Below are positions 1-8,418 of a DNA stretch of 64,000 nt, piece after piece; positions within the stretch are counted from its first letter, which is position 1, and each line of letters opens with the position of its first letter. Under the pieces are notes generated by a model. It saw only the letters and a list, made by a program, of their open reading frames with translations. It made no database searches and was not told where the DNA came from. This stretch comes from Gordonia araii NBRC 100433. Lineage in GTDB: Bacteria > Actinomycetota > Actinomycetes > Mycobacteriales > Mycobacteriaceae. The stretch is taken from the NCBI RefSeq assembly GCF_000241265.1, contig NZ_BAEE01000056.1, positions 124,001 through 188,000 of the forward strand, given 5' to 3'. The translations under genes and the position numbers were made by a program.

Positions 1-472
1 ACTCCTCGAACAGCCGGCGCTTCTCGGCCTCGCTGATCGGGGGACCGAACGCCTCGGCACAGCGGATGTTGCCGTACCAGAAGGTGGCGTGCGCCCAGTA
101 GAAGACGTCGGGGTCCAGCGCGTGGTACCGGCCGCCGTCGTCCATCCGGCCCTTGATGGTCCGGTGGTAGTCGCGGACCTCCTGGCCGGTCTTCTCCGGA
201 TCGGGGTCGAAGACGACGCCGCCGATGGGGTAGATCGATCGCAGGAGCCGTTCCCAGCGTTCACCGAAGAAGTCGGAGTGCTCCCAGACGCCGGCGGCCA
301 GTTTGGGGTGCATGTTCTGCATCGACCCCGACCACAGGCCCATCAGCAGCCCCCGCCAGTCGCCGAAGAAGCGGTAGGTGGCCGAATCCGGGCCGAGGCT
401 CGGAAGGTCGGCGTCGATCCGTTCGGCGGAATCGTCGGTGTCGACGTGGATGGGCTCGAGAACCTCGGTCAT
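1..472 (-). CDS. MpaB-family oxygenase (DUF2236), 3' part beyond the window
   Basis: The reading frame starts at an ATG at 472 and runs leftward for 157 codons without a stop, so the C-terminus lies outside the window. The visible protein has the DUF2236/MpaB pattern: an early Y-R-F-F-G-D-W-R stretch, M-H-P-K-L around residue 54, then W-E-R-L-L-R-S-I-Y, and H-A-T-F-W-Y-G-N near the right place for the haem-pocket helix. The family comprises haem-dependent oxygenases or peroxygenases related to fungal MpaB and bacterial latex-clearing protein; substrate cannot be told from this fragment. No signal peptide is seen. The start is fixed by a TAGACT box 8 nt upstream, which gives a leaderless mRNA, and that box lies inside a perfect inverted repeat. 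It is 57 nt downstream of the pxpC stop on the same strand but seems to have its own promoter. Confidence 0.75.
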   Translation of the reverse strand, partial: MTEVLEPIHVDTDDSAERIDADLPSLGPDSATYRFFGDWRGLLMGLWSGSMQNMHPKLAAGVWEHSDFFGERWERLLRSIYPIGGVVFDPDPEKTGQEVRDYHRTIKGRMDDGGRYHALDPDVFYWAHATFWYGNIRCAEAFGPPISEAEKRRLFEE

Positions 473-497
473 GAGACGAAAGTCTAAATTCGTCTCA
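472..497 (-). promoter_or_regulatory. Palindromic operator enclosing the -10 box of the MpaB gene
   Basis: Two perfect 9-bp arms, TGAGACGAA (472-480) and TTCGTCTCA (489-497), flank an 8-bp spacer. On the minus strand the spacer contains a TAGACT -10 box (486-481) followed by 8 nt and the ATG. A repressor bound here would cover both the -10 box and the start codon. Size and symmetry suit a TetR-family dimer; which regulator binds is unknown. Confidence 0.6.
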
Positions 498-529
498 CGA
501 GAGAGTCAATGACCCCGCAACCGAAAGTG

Positions 530-1396
530 TTAGTCGACCCGCCGCAACCGGACCGTCGTTCCCGGAGTGAGCTGCCCGGCACGATCGGCCGCCGACTCGG
601 TCAGCACGGCGACGACCGGGTAGCCGCCGGTGACGGGGTGGTCAGGACCGAACAGGACCGGCTGGCCGCTCGGCGGCACCTGGATCGAGCCGTGCGCGAT
701 GCCCTCCGACGCCAACTCGGCCGAACCGGGGCGGTGTTCCACCGGTGGGCCGCTGATCCGGTCGAGTCGCACCCCGACGCGGTTGCTCGCCGGGTTCACT
801 GTCCACAGCCCGACGAACAGCGCGTCCGGGTCGACGAGTCGATCCGCGCGGGGGCCGGGGGAGGCCGCCAGGACGACCGTGGATTCGGTGTCCTCCTTGG
901 CGGGCGCCGACTGCGTGGCCGGCCACGGCGCCGACGACGTGCCGACGTCGAGGAGATCGCCTCGGGCGATGGGCGGCGGGCCGAGCCCGGACAGCGTGTC
1001 GGTCGACAGTGAACCGAGAACGGGCTCGGCGACGATGCCGCCGCGCACCGACAGATAGGCGCGGCATCCGTGCCGAGGGGCGCCCACGCGCAGCGTCTGA
1101 CCGTCGTGGAGCAAGACCGTGGCGTTGCGCCCGGTCGGGCGCTCGTCGACGGCGAGCGACACCGCCGCACCGGTGACCGCGACCCCCGCGTCGCCGATCA
1201 CTCGCACCGCCAGGCCGCCGTGGGTGATCTCGATGGCGGCCGAGTCCTCCGGGTTTCCCACGAGCCGGTTGGCCAGGCGCAGTGCACCGCGGTCGGCGGC
1301 GCCCGAGCGGGGAACGCCGAGGTTGGCGAACCCTTCGCGTCCGAGGTCCTGGATCGTCGCCAACGGTCCCGTGTCCAGCACGGTCAGCGCGGTCAC
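530..1396 (-). CDS. pxpC: 5-oxoprolinase subunit C-like (biotin-dependent carboxyltransferase fold, AHS2/KipA)
   Basis: This 288-residue protein has the AHS2/KipA signatures: G-P-L-A-T-I-Q-D-L-G-R at residues 10-20, V-P-R-S-G-A-A-D near 28, L-A-N-R-L-V-G-N-P near 41 and F-G-P-D-H-P-V-T-G-G-Y-P near the C-terminus. In PxpABC the B and C subunits act with PxpA in the ATP-dependent opening of 5-oxoproline to glutamate. The GTG start overlaps the pxpB stop (GTGA), so translation is probably coupled. Length is normal. No PxpA (LamB/YcsF) gene is adjacent, so the exact substrate is an inference from family. Confidence 0.85.
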   Translation of the reverse strand: MTALTVLDTGPLATIQDLGREGFANLGVPRSGAADRGALRLANRLVGNPEDSAAIEITHGGLAVRVIGDAGVAVTGAAVSLAVDERPTGRNATVLLHDGQTLRVGAPRHGCRAYLSVRGGIVAEPVLGSLSTDTLSGLGPPPIARGDLLDVGTSSAPWPATQSAPAKEDTESTVVLAASPGPRADRLVDPDALFVGLWTVNPASNRVGVRLDRISGPPVEHRPGSAELASEGIAHGSIQVPPSGQPVLFGPDHPVTGGYPVVAVLTESAADRAGQLTPGTTVRLRRVD

Positions 1397-2055
1397 GACC
1401 GTTCCTCGCCGAGATCGGCGAATCGCACGATGGTGCCCGCGCGCAGCGGCGTCGGCGGGTCGTCGGCGCTATTCCAGAGGCGGAAGTCTGTGTGGCCCAG
1501 CAGGTTCCATCCTCCGGGGCTGGCTCCGGGATAGACGGCGGAGTAGCCGGCGGCGACGGCCACCGACCCGGCTTCCACGCGGGGACGCGATTCGTCGCGA
1601 CGGGGCAGTTCGCACGGCGGGCAGCGGTCGTCCGGGTCGTCGGGCACGAGGTAGCCGAAGCCGGGGGCGAAGCCCATGAACTCCACCCGCCACCGCGTCT
1701 GCACATGGCTCGCGACGACAGCACCGGTCGTCCAGCCGAGGTGCAGCGCGACGTCGTGGAGGTCCGGCCCGTCGTAGCGGACGCCGATGACCACCTGGTC
1801 CTCCTCCGCGTCGGAGACGGCCGGGGCCGGGGCCCGCAGTGCCCGGCGCAGTGCCAGCCGGTCGACGCCGACGGGCGGCGAACCCTGAACCAGGATCGTC
1901 GTGGCGGCGGGGATCAGATCGACGACACCGGGCAGGCGACCGTCGGCCTTGGCCCGGTGCAGCGCGGCGATCGCGGCACTCGCCGCCGCCGAGGGATCCG
2001 GCGTGGACTCGAAATCGAGCAGGACCGCCTCCCGCCCCGCTGCTCGCTCGCGCAT
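1393..2055 (-). CDS. pxpB: 5-oxoprolinase subunit B-like (AHS1/KipI)
   Basis: A 220-residue AHS1/KipI protein. Family landmarks are the V-D-L-I-P-A-A-T-T-I-L-V motif, V-I-G-V-R-Y-D-G-P-D-L, the M-G-F-A-P-G-F-G-Y-L core near residue 125, and the closing segment P-G-A-S-P-G-G-W-N-L-L-G. The ATG at 2055 is chosen over an upstream in-frame start (2130) because a TAGCGT box lies exactly 7 nt before it, giving a leaderless transcript, and because the extra N-terminus would be Pro/Ser-rich and non-conserved. It forms a two-gene operon with pxpC and is divergent from citrate synthase. KipI homologues inhibit kinase A in Bacillus, but the pairing with a PxpC homologue favours the enzymatic role. Confidence 0.83.
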   Translation of the reverse strand: MRERAAGREAVLLDFESTPDPSAAASAAIAALHRAKADGRLPGVVDLIPAATTILVQGSPPVGVDRLALRRALRAPAPAVSDAEEDQVVIGVRYDGPDLHDVALHLGWTTGAVVASHVQTRWRVEFMGFAPGFGYLVPDDPDDRCPPCELPRRDESRPRVEAGSVAVAAGYSAVYPGASPGGWNLLGHTDFRLWNSADDPPTPLRAGTIVRFADLGEERS

Positions 2056-2062
2056 GTCGACC

Positions 2063-2068
2063 ACGCTA
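2063..2068 (-). promoter_or_regulatory. -10 box for leaderless pxpB transcript
   Basis: TAGCGT on the minus strand with a 7-nt gap to the ATG at 2055. The spacing puts transcription start at or next to the A of the start codon. Confidence 0.5.
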
Positions 2069-2197
2069 GTGCTTGGCGGGGTGTCGGCGGGCGGTGAACC
2101 GGATCGGTCGGGGGCCGACGGGGACCCCACGTGCGGCCGGGTCGAACCCGGGGCGCTAGTTTGTAGTGGACACTCTCACCTGAGTAAAGGGGTTCTC

Positions 2198-3511
<1,314 letters not shown>

Positions 3512-3516
3512 CACCA

Positions 3517-3885
3517 ATGGCCAACCTGGAGAAGCCCGAGATCGAGTTCCCGGAGGGACCGGCGCCCGCCGAGCTGGAGATCAGCGACATCGTCGTCGGC
3601 GAAGGCGACGAGGCCCTGCCCGGCTCGACGGTCGACGTGCACTACGTCGGCGTCGAATACGACAGCGGCGAGGAATTCGACTCGTCGTGGGACCGCGGCG
3701 AGTCCGCCAACTTCCCGCTGGCGCGGCTCATCCCCGGCTGGCAGCAGGGCATTCCCGGCATGAAGGTCGGCGGACGCCGTCGCCTCGTCGTGCCGCCCGC
3801 GCTGGCCTACGGCCCCGAGGGTGCGGGCCACCGCCTCTCCGGAAAGACCCTGATCTTCGTGATCGACCTGCTCGGCGTCAGCTGA
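3517..3885 (+). CDS. FKBP-type peptidyl-prolyl cis-trans isomerase
   Basis: A 122-residue single-domain FKBP that catalyses cis-trans isomerisation of prolyl bonds. Core motifs are V-D-V-H-Y-V-G near residue 41, F-D-S-S-W-D-R-G, the active-site wall L-I-P-G-W-Q-Q-G-I-P-G-M-K-V-G-G-R-R-R-L and the closing P-P-A-L-A-Y-G-P-E-G-A-G. There is no signal peptide, so it is cytoplasmic. The ATG lies 5 nt after the citrate synthase stop; the two are probably co-transcribed. Its last 8 nt overlap the end of the convergent gene on the other strand. Confidence 0.93.
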   Translation: MANLEKPEIEFPEGPAPAELEISDIVVGEGDEALPGSTVDVHYVGVEYDSGEEFDSSWDRGESANFPLARLIPGWQQGIPGMKVGGRRRLVVPPALAYGPEGAGHRLSGKTLIFVIDLLGVS

Positions 3886-4321
3886 GCGGCCGCGGCGGAC
3901 GGTCGTTCCGCATCGCGCACAGGGCCGAGGCACGTTCGCCGTAGCCGGTCCGCTTGATCTTCAGCTTGTGGTTGACGCTGAGCTTGCAGGTCGCCTTCTT
4001 GCCCTCTTGCTGGAGCTTCACCGCGAGAATCTGCTGCGGCACGGCGCTGCGGAACGAGATCTTGCGGTGGTAGCGCCCGTCGGGCAGGCGCTCGCTCTGA
4101 CGGAAGTTGAAGTGCCGCTGTTCCAGGTGGTTGGTGTGGTTGTAGAACGACACCGTCGCCCAGGTGGTGTCCGAGTACACGTCGAAGATGATCAGATCGC
4201 CCTGACCTGGATACCGCCAACTCGCGTCGGCGTCGCCCGCCGTGACGGCACCCGCGCCGACGATCACCCCCAGTCCGACGAAGACGGCGGCTGCTGTGGC
4301 TCTCAGGGTCGGCATGCGCAT
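3878..4321 (-). CDS. Secreted hypothetical protein
   Basis: I do not recognise this 147-residue protein. Residues 1-33 form a signal peptide (M-R-M-P-T-L-R-A then A-A-A-V-F-V-G-L-G-V-I-V-G-A-G-A-V) with a probable cut after A-D-A. The mature part is short, beta-rich in appearance and basic toward the end (K-K-A-T-C-K-L-S-V-N-H-K-L-K-I-K-R), with two cysteines that could form a disulfide. The ATG at 4321 is preceded by TACACT with 8 nt spacing, consistent with a leaderless mRNA. It is divergent from the EchA6-like gene and convergent with the FKBP gene. MmpS- and MspA-like folds were considered but no diagnostic motif is visible. Confidence 0.7.
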   Translation of the reverse strand: MRMPTLRATAAAVFVGLGVIVGAGAVTAGDADASWRYPGQGDLIIFDVYSDTTWATVSFYNHTNHLEQRHFNFRQSERLPDGRYHRKISFRSAVPQQILAVKLQQEGKKATCKLSVNHKLKIKRTGYGERASALCAMRNDRPPRPLS

Positions 4322-4329
4322 GGGTAGAA

Positions 4330-4335
4330 AGTGTA
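4330..4335 (-). promoter_or_regulatory. -10 box for the secreted hypothetical gene
   Basis: TACACT on the minus strand, 8 nt before the ATG at 4321; leaderless arrangement. Confidence 0.45.
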
Positions 4336-4366
4336 ACCAGGCGCACAACGGGTGCGGGCGAGACGG

Positions 4367-4372
4367 TAGGTT
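4367..4372 (+). promoter_or_regulatory. -10 box for the EchA6-like gene
   Basis: TAGGTT, 7 nt before the ATG at 4380; leaderless arrangement. It is only 31 nt from the opposing -10 box at 4330-4335, so the two promoters are back to back. Confidence 0.5.
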
Positions 4373-4379
4373 ATCGGCC

Positions 4380-5111
4380 ATGATCCACAGCTCCTCCCAT
4401 GATTTCGTCACGACGATCGAGCTGGACCGCGAGGCCAAGCGCAACGCTCTCGATGAGGAAATGGTCGCCGGGCTCGCCGACGCGTTCACCTCCGCGGTAG
4501 AGGACGGTGCGCGCGCGATCGTGCTCACCGGTCGCGGTTCGGTGTTCTGCGCGGGCGCGGACCTGTCGGGACCGGTGTACGACCCGCAGTTCCTCGACAA
4601 GCTGGTCGCCACGCTGCAGCAGATCGAATCCACGCCGGTGCCGGTGATCGCCGCGCTGAACGGCGCGGCGCTCGGTGCGGGTCTGCAACTGGCGATGGCC
4701 GCCGATCTGCGGGTCATGGTGCCCGAGGCGCTGGCGGGCATACCCGCCGCCAAGATCGGCGTCGCCGTCGACGAGTGGACCATCCGGCGCCTGGTCTCGC
4801 TCGTCGGCTCCGGGCACGCCCGGGGCATGCTCATCGGCTGCGAGCCGCTCACCGCCGACCGCGCCCTGTCGGTCGGGTTCGCCAACCGCATCGGCGGGCT
4901 CGACGAGGCCCAGCAGTGGGCCGCCACGATCGCGTCCCTCGCGCCGCTGACCCTGCAGCACTACAAGATGGTGCTGAACGGCGACGGTGCGCGCGACGAG
5001 GCGCCGGCCGAACGCGCCGAGGCGATGATGCGCGCCTGGACCAGCGACGACCTCGCCGAGGGCAGGGCCGCGCGAACCGAGCGCCGGACGCCGGTCTTCC
5101 GCGGGCGCTGA
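4380..5111 (+). CDS. echA6: EchA6-like crotonase-fold protein
   Basis: A 243-residue crotonase-fold protein. The oxyanion hole is intact in V-F-C-A-G-A-D-L-S-G and in A-L-G-A-G-L-Q-L-A-M-A-A-D-L-R-V. The two catalytic glutamates of true enoyl-CoA hydratases appear to be missing: the first position falls in I-P-A-A-K-I-G and the second in G-H-A-R-G-M-L. M. tuberculosis EchA6 (Rv0905) has the same losses and binds long acyl-CoA to feed FAS-II in mycolate synthesis instead of hydrating enoyl-CoA. Similarity with EchA6 runs end to end by eye, including D-E/N-W-x-I-R-R-L and the R-R-T-P-V-F-R-G tail, and gene order supports this (near gltA2, before the MBL-ctpE pair). The start is set by a leaderless -10 box. 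Confidence 0.85.
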   Translation: MIHSSSHDFVTTIELDREAKRNALDEEMVAGLADAFTSAVEDGARAIVLTGRGSVFCAGADLSGPVYDPQFLDKLVATLQQIESTPVPVIAALNGAALGAGLQLAMAADLRVMVPEALAGIPAAKIGVAVDEWTIRRLVSLVGSGHARGMLIGCEPLTADRALSVGFANRIGGLDEAQQWAATIASLAPLTLQHYKMVLNGDGARDEAPAERAEAMMRAWTSDDLAEGRAARTERRTPVFRGR

Positions 5112-5122
5112 GCCCCTCTGGT

Positions 5123-6439
5123 TCAGTCGCCGAGGACCCGCCGGAGATAGTCGTTGGCGAAGACCCGGTCGGGGTCGTACCGGTCGCGCACGGCCAGAAA
5201 CTCGTCGAACCGCGGGTACACCGTGCGCAGGTATTCGGCGTCGCGGGTGTGCATCTTGCCCCAGTGCGGACGCCCGGCATGCGCGGTCATGATCTGCTCG
5301 ACGTCGGCGAAGTACGCGTCCGAGTCGGCCGGATCGTCCTTGAAGTAGCGGTGCACGGCGATGTAGCCGCTGTCGCGCCCGGCTGCGGTCGAGAGCATCA
5401 GATCGTCGGCGGCCGCGGCGCGCACCTCGACGGGGAAGCTGACGCGGTAGCCGCGGCGGTCGATCATCGCGCGCACCTCGCGCAGCGCGTCGGGAATCGC
5501 CTCGACCGGGATCGCGTATTCCATCTCGCGGAACCGCACCGTGCGCGAGGACACGAAGACGTCGGTCGACGAGTCGACGATGGTGCGGCCCGACAGCGCC
5601 CGCCCGCTCAGCTGGTTGATCGTCGGAACGGTGGCGGGAAGCCGCCTGCCGATTGCGCACAGCGCCCCGAAGAGCTTGTTCGACAGCAGTTCGTCGTCGA
5701 TGTAGCGCCGCACCTTCGACGGGCCGCTGCGTGCGGCCGTGGCGGGCAGCCGGGTGTTCGACTTGATCGAACAGCAGTCGGTGTGGGGAAACCAGTAGAA
5801 CTCGTAGTGGTCGGTCGAGGCGAGCGACTCGTCCCAGCCGGCCAGGGTCTCGTCGAACTTCCCGGGCGTCTCCACGGCTTCGAGGTGGAAGGCCGGCACG
5901 CACTGCAGCGTGACGTCGACCAGCACGCCGAGTGCGCCCAGGCCCAGCGCGACGGCGGACAGGTCGCTGTCGTCGGCTTCCACCCGCACGATCTCGCCGC
6001 GGCCGTCGATGACGGTGGCGCCGACGATCTGCGTGCTGATGCCGCCGAACTTCGCGCCGGTGCCGTGTGTTCCGGTCGACGTCGCACCGGAGATGGTCTG
6101 TCGGTCGATGTCGCCGAGATTCGGCATCGCCAGGCCCAGCGGCGCCAACAGCGCCGGGATCTCGTGCAGGTGGGTGCCTGCCGCGAGGGTGACCCGATCG
6201 GTCGCCGGATCGGACCCGACGAGACCGCGCAACCGGTCGAGCCGCACCTGCACCCCGCCGGGCACGCCGATACCGCTGAAGCTGTGGCCGGCACCGATCG
6301 GTTTGACGGTGAGTCCCGCTTCGGCGGCGTCGGCGACGACGGTTCTCAACTCGTCGACGCTGCCGGGCGTGACGACCTTCGACGGAGCGGCCGATTCGGT
6401 TCGAGCCCAGTTCTCCCACCGCGGTAGCGCACTGGTCAT
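5123..6439 (-). CDS. FAD-linked aldonolactone oxidase (D-arabinono-1,4-lactone / L-gulonolactone oxidase family)
   Basis: A 438-residue flavoenzyme of the vanillyl-alcohol oxidase superfamily. The N-terminal PCMH FAD domain has G-A-G-H-S-F-S-G; His52 is the expected site of covalent FAD attachment. I-S-G-A-T-S-T-G-T-H-G-T-G follows near residue 117. The C-terminal ALO domain ends with H-W-G-K-M-H-T-R-D and D-R-Y-D-P-D-R-V-F-A-N-D-Y-L, characteristic of lactone oxidases. The predicted reaction is oxidation of an aldono-1,4-lactone or sugar alcohol with O2 or a cytochrome acceptor. The ATG at 6439 overlaps the stop of the upstream racemase-fold gene (ATGA), so the two are coupled. No signal sequence is present. 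Confidence 0.85.
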   Translation of the reverse strand: MTSALPRWENWARTESAAPSKVVTPGSVDELRTVVADAAEAGLTVKPIGAGHSFSGIGVPGGVQVRLDRLRGLVGSDPATDRVTLAAGTHLHEIPALLAPLGLAMPNLGDIDRQTISGATSTGTHGTGAKFGGISTQIVGATVIDGRGEIVRVEADDSDLSAVALGLGALGVLVDVTLQCVPAFHLEAVETPGKFDETLAGWDESLASTDHYEFYWFPHTDCCSIKSNTRLPATAARSGPSKVRRYIDDELLSNKLFGALCAIGRRLPATVPTINQLSGRALSGRTIVDSSTDVFVSSRTVRFREMEYAIPVEAIPDALREVRAMIDRRGYRVSFPVEVRAAAADDLMLSTAAGRDSGYIAVHRYFKDDPADSDAYFADVEQIMTAHAGRPHWGKMHTRDAEYLRTVYPRFDEFLAVRDRYDPDRVFANDYLRRVLGD

Positions 6440-7683
6440 AGGAAGCATTTCCCTTCTCCACGGTAGGTCGGGACGACGTCGACGACCCGCGGGCCGCCGA
6501 CGGCCCCGCGGTCGACGATGGCCACCTCGTTCGCGTGCTCGGCGGGTTCGCCCGACTTGGTGTGACGGAACCACACGCGGTCGCCGACATCGAGATGGCG
6601 GGCCGCCGCGCCGCGCAGCGGGGTCTGCACCTCGCCGGCGGCCTCGGTGCCGACGAACGAGAGTCCTTGCGGCCACACGGGTTTCGGCAGGCGGTCCGGC
6701 GCCGGCACCCCCGAGGCGATCCACCCGCCGCCGAGTGCCGTGACGATGTCGCGGGCCGGCCGGCGCACGATGTCGAGCCCGAAGCCCATCGCGGGGGCCG
6801 GCCGGAAATGCGAATAGCCGTCGAACAGGTGCCCGCCGAAGAAGCCGCTGCCCGCGGCGATGTCGGTCACCGACGGATCGGTCGAGGTGACCTCCAGCGA
6901 CCCGGTGCCGCCGGCGTTGACCATCTCGAGGTCGGCGAACTCGCGGATGGCGCGCACCGCCTTGACGCGGCGCTTGATGAGCTCGTGCATCGACCGCGAC
7001 TGCACGATCCCGATCGCCTGGTTGCGCAGCGCGCCGGAGGCATCGTTGGCGACGCCGGCGACCTGGGCCTCGTAGGACATCACGCCGACCAGTTCGAAGC
7101 CGGGACGCCCGGTGATCGCCTTCGCGAGGTCGCGGGCCTGCGACACCGAATGCACCGGGGAGCGCCGGACGCCGAGATGGACGATCCCGCGCGCATAGCG
7201 CAACGACGCGTCGAGGTCGATCGCGACCCGCACCGACTCTCGCTTGGCGGCGGGCACCGCGGCGTCGATGAAGTCGAGGTGATCGGCCGAGTCGACGAGC
7301 AACGTCACGCGGGAACGCGCCGTGTCGTCGGCGATCAGTTTGGCGATGGCCGAGGCCGATGTGCACGGGTAGCCGAGCAGCACATCGGGGATTTCGGCGG
7401 CGGTCGCCAGCCAATGGGCTTCGTCGACCGTGTAGGCGAGGACGCCGGCGAAACCGTCGCGGCGCAGGATGTCGCTGATCACCGACCGGACGCGCAGCGA
7501 CTTGGTCGCCACCCGGATCGGCACGCCGCCGGCACGCCGGGCGAGGTCGGCGATGTTGTGCTCAAGGGCGATCGCGTCCAGCGCGAGCACCGGTGCGGGC
7601 AGCCGCGCCGCGCGCACGGCGGCGTCGATTCCGGCCCAGTACGCGGGCGGGTCGTCGAACCATACAGCGGGATCGGTACTCAT
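6436..7683 (-). CDS. Alanine-racemase-fold PLP enzyme (amino acid deaminase/aldolase type)
   Basis: A 415-residue fold-type III PLP protein. The presumed Schiff-base lysine sits in I-R-V-A-T-K-S-L-R near residue 60, and a Ser/Gly-rich phosphate-binding stretch (N-A-G-G-T-G-S-L-E-V) lies near residue 270. The C-terminal half resembles the D-threonine aldolase-like domain (S-F-V-G-T-E-A-A-G-E-V-Q-T-P-L, then V-W-F-R-H-T-K-S-G-E-P-A-E-H-A-N-E-V). Actinobacterial members are annotated amino acid deaminase/aldolase; the substrate is unknown. The ATG at 7683 has a TAGATT box 7 nt upstream. Because it is translationally coupled to the lactone oxidase gene, the two may act on one sugar- or hydroxy-amino-acid-derived substrate; this is inference. 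Confidence 0.78.
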   Translation of the reverse strand: MSTDPAVWFDDPPAYWAGIDAAVRAARLPAPVLALDAIALEHNIADLARRAGGVPIRVATKSLRVRSVISDILRRDGFAGVLAYTVDEAHWLATAAEIPDVLLGYPCTSASAIAKLIADDTARSRVTLLVDSADHLDFIDAAVPAAKRESVRVAIDLDASLRYARGIVHLGVRRSPVHSVSQARDLAKAITGRPGFELVGVMSYEAQVAGVANDASGALRNQAIGIVQSRSMHELIKRRVKAVRAIREFADLEMVNAGGTGSLEVTSTDPSVTDIAAGSGFFGGHLFDGYSHFRPAPAMGFGLDIVRRPARDIVTALGGGWIASGVPAPDRLPKPVWPQGLSFVGTEAAGEVQTPLRGAAARHLDVGDRVWFRHTKSGEPAEHANEVAIVDRGAVGGPRVVDVVPTYRGEGKCFL

Positions 7684-7690
7684 CGGCGCC

Positions 7691-7696
7691 AATCTA
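7691..7696 (-). promoter_or_regulatory. -10 box for the racemase-fold/lactone oxidase operon
   Basis: TAGATT on the minus strand, 7 nt before the ATG at 7683; leaderless arrangement. Confidence 0.5.
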
Positions 7697-7702
7697 TCCG
7701 GG

Positions 7703-8332
7703 TCAGCGGGCCGTCGGCTCGGTGGCCGTCGCATAAGACATCATCCATCGCGCGACGCCGTCGATGACATGCTGGGTCATCTTCTCGTCACCGGTGGTCA
7801 GCCAGGTCATGGTGACGGCGTTCGTCGCGGCGATCAGCAGCGGTCCGAGCTCGTCGGGGTCCATGAGCCAGCTCGTCCCGTGTGCTTCGGAGATCGAACG
7901 CAACGTGGTCGTCGCCATCCCGCACAGCCGGTCCCACATCTGCCTGCCGGCCTCGCGGAGCTCGGGGTGATTGTGCGAATACAGCGCCAGCGACACGGTC
8001 GCCTGTAGCCGGCCGGGGTCGATGACCATCAGGTTGTAGAGGTTCTGCATCGACTCGGTGACCTCCCGCTCGACGCCGCGCAGCCCGTCGGCCGGTGCGT
8101 TCTCGCGGATCTCGTCGGCGAGCGACGTCAGGTCGCGGGGCACCGCCTGGTCGATGACGGCGGCGAGCAGTGCCGTTCGCGACTCGAAGGCGTAGTGGAA
8201 GCTGGCCAGAGGCATCTGTGCCTGGGCGCAGACTCGTCGCGTAGTGGCGCCCTCCACCCCGTGGTCGCCGATCACCCGATGGGCGGCAGTGATCAGCGCT
8301 TCCCGACGCTGATCCACCGTCATACGCGCCAT
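7703..8332 (-). CDS. TetR-family transcriptional regulator
   Basis: A 209-residue TetR protein. The N-terminal helix-turn-helix covers residues 5-50, with G-V-E-G-A-T-T-R-R-V-C-A-Q-A-Q-M-P-L-A-S-F-H-Y-A-F as recognition region. The C-terminal ligand domain is all-helical and rich in Met and Leu (M-Q-N-L-Y-N-L-M, T-N-A-V-T-M-T-W), suggesting a hydrophobic effector. It lies just upstream of the racemase-fold operon on the same strand (19 nt gap) and is divergent from the MBL hydrolase gene, 86 nt away. It could control either neighbour. No clean palindrome was found in the divergent gap. Confidence 0.88.
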   Translation of the reverse strand: MARMTVDQRREALITAAHRVIGDHGVEGATTRRVCAQAQMPLASFHYAFESRTALLAAVIDQAVPRDLTSLADEIRENAPADGLRGVEREVTESMQNLYNLMVIDPGRLQATVSLALYSHNHPELREAGRQMWDRLCGMATTTLRSISEAHGTSWLMDPDELGPLLIAATNAVTMTWLTTGDEKMTQHVIDGVARWMMSYATATEPTAR

Positions 8333-8405
8333 GGGTCACCAACCTTCCACCGGCCCCGACACCGGGGATCGCCAAGTGAATCGATATTAGCCCGCGTCTA
8401 CTGGC

Positions 8406-8411
8406 TACATT
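8406..8411 (+). promoter_or_regulatory. -10 box for the MBL hydrolase/ctpE operon
   Basis: TACATT, 7 nt before the ATG at 8419. The spacing favours the ATG over an in-frame TTG at 8410. Confidence 0.45.
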
Positions 8412-8418
8412 GGTAACG

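Noticed and set aside
642..1724. Long Arg/Pro-rich frames antisense or out of frame to pxpB/pxpC, and many like them along the window
   Set aside because: They follow GC-skewed third positions of real genes, have no family motifs, no ribosome site and extreme Arg/Pro/Gly composition; the genes on the correct frame carry clear signatures.
1901..2197. N-terminal extension of citrate synthase
   Set aside because: It overlaps the pxpB coding region and promoter, has no homology to citrate synthases, and GTG 2198 has a clear Shine-Dalgarno sequence.
8333..8418. Operator for the TetR protein in the gap with the MBL hydrolase gene
   Set aside because: Only loosely related direct half-sites are present; no inverted repeat convincing enough to call.
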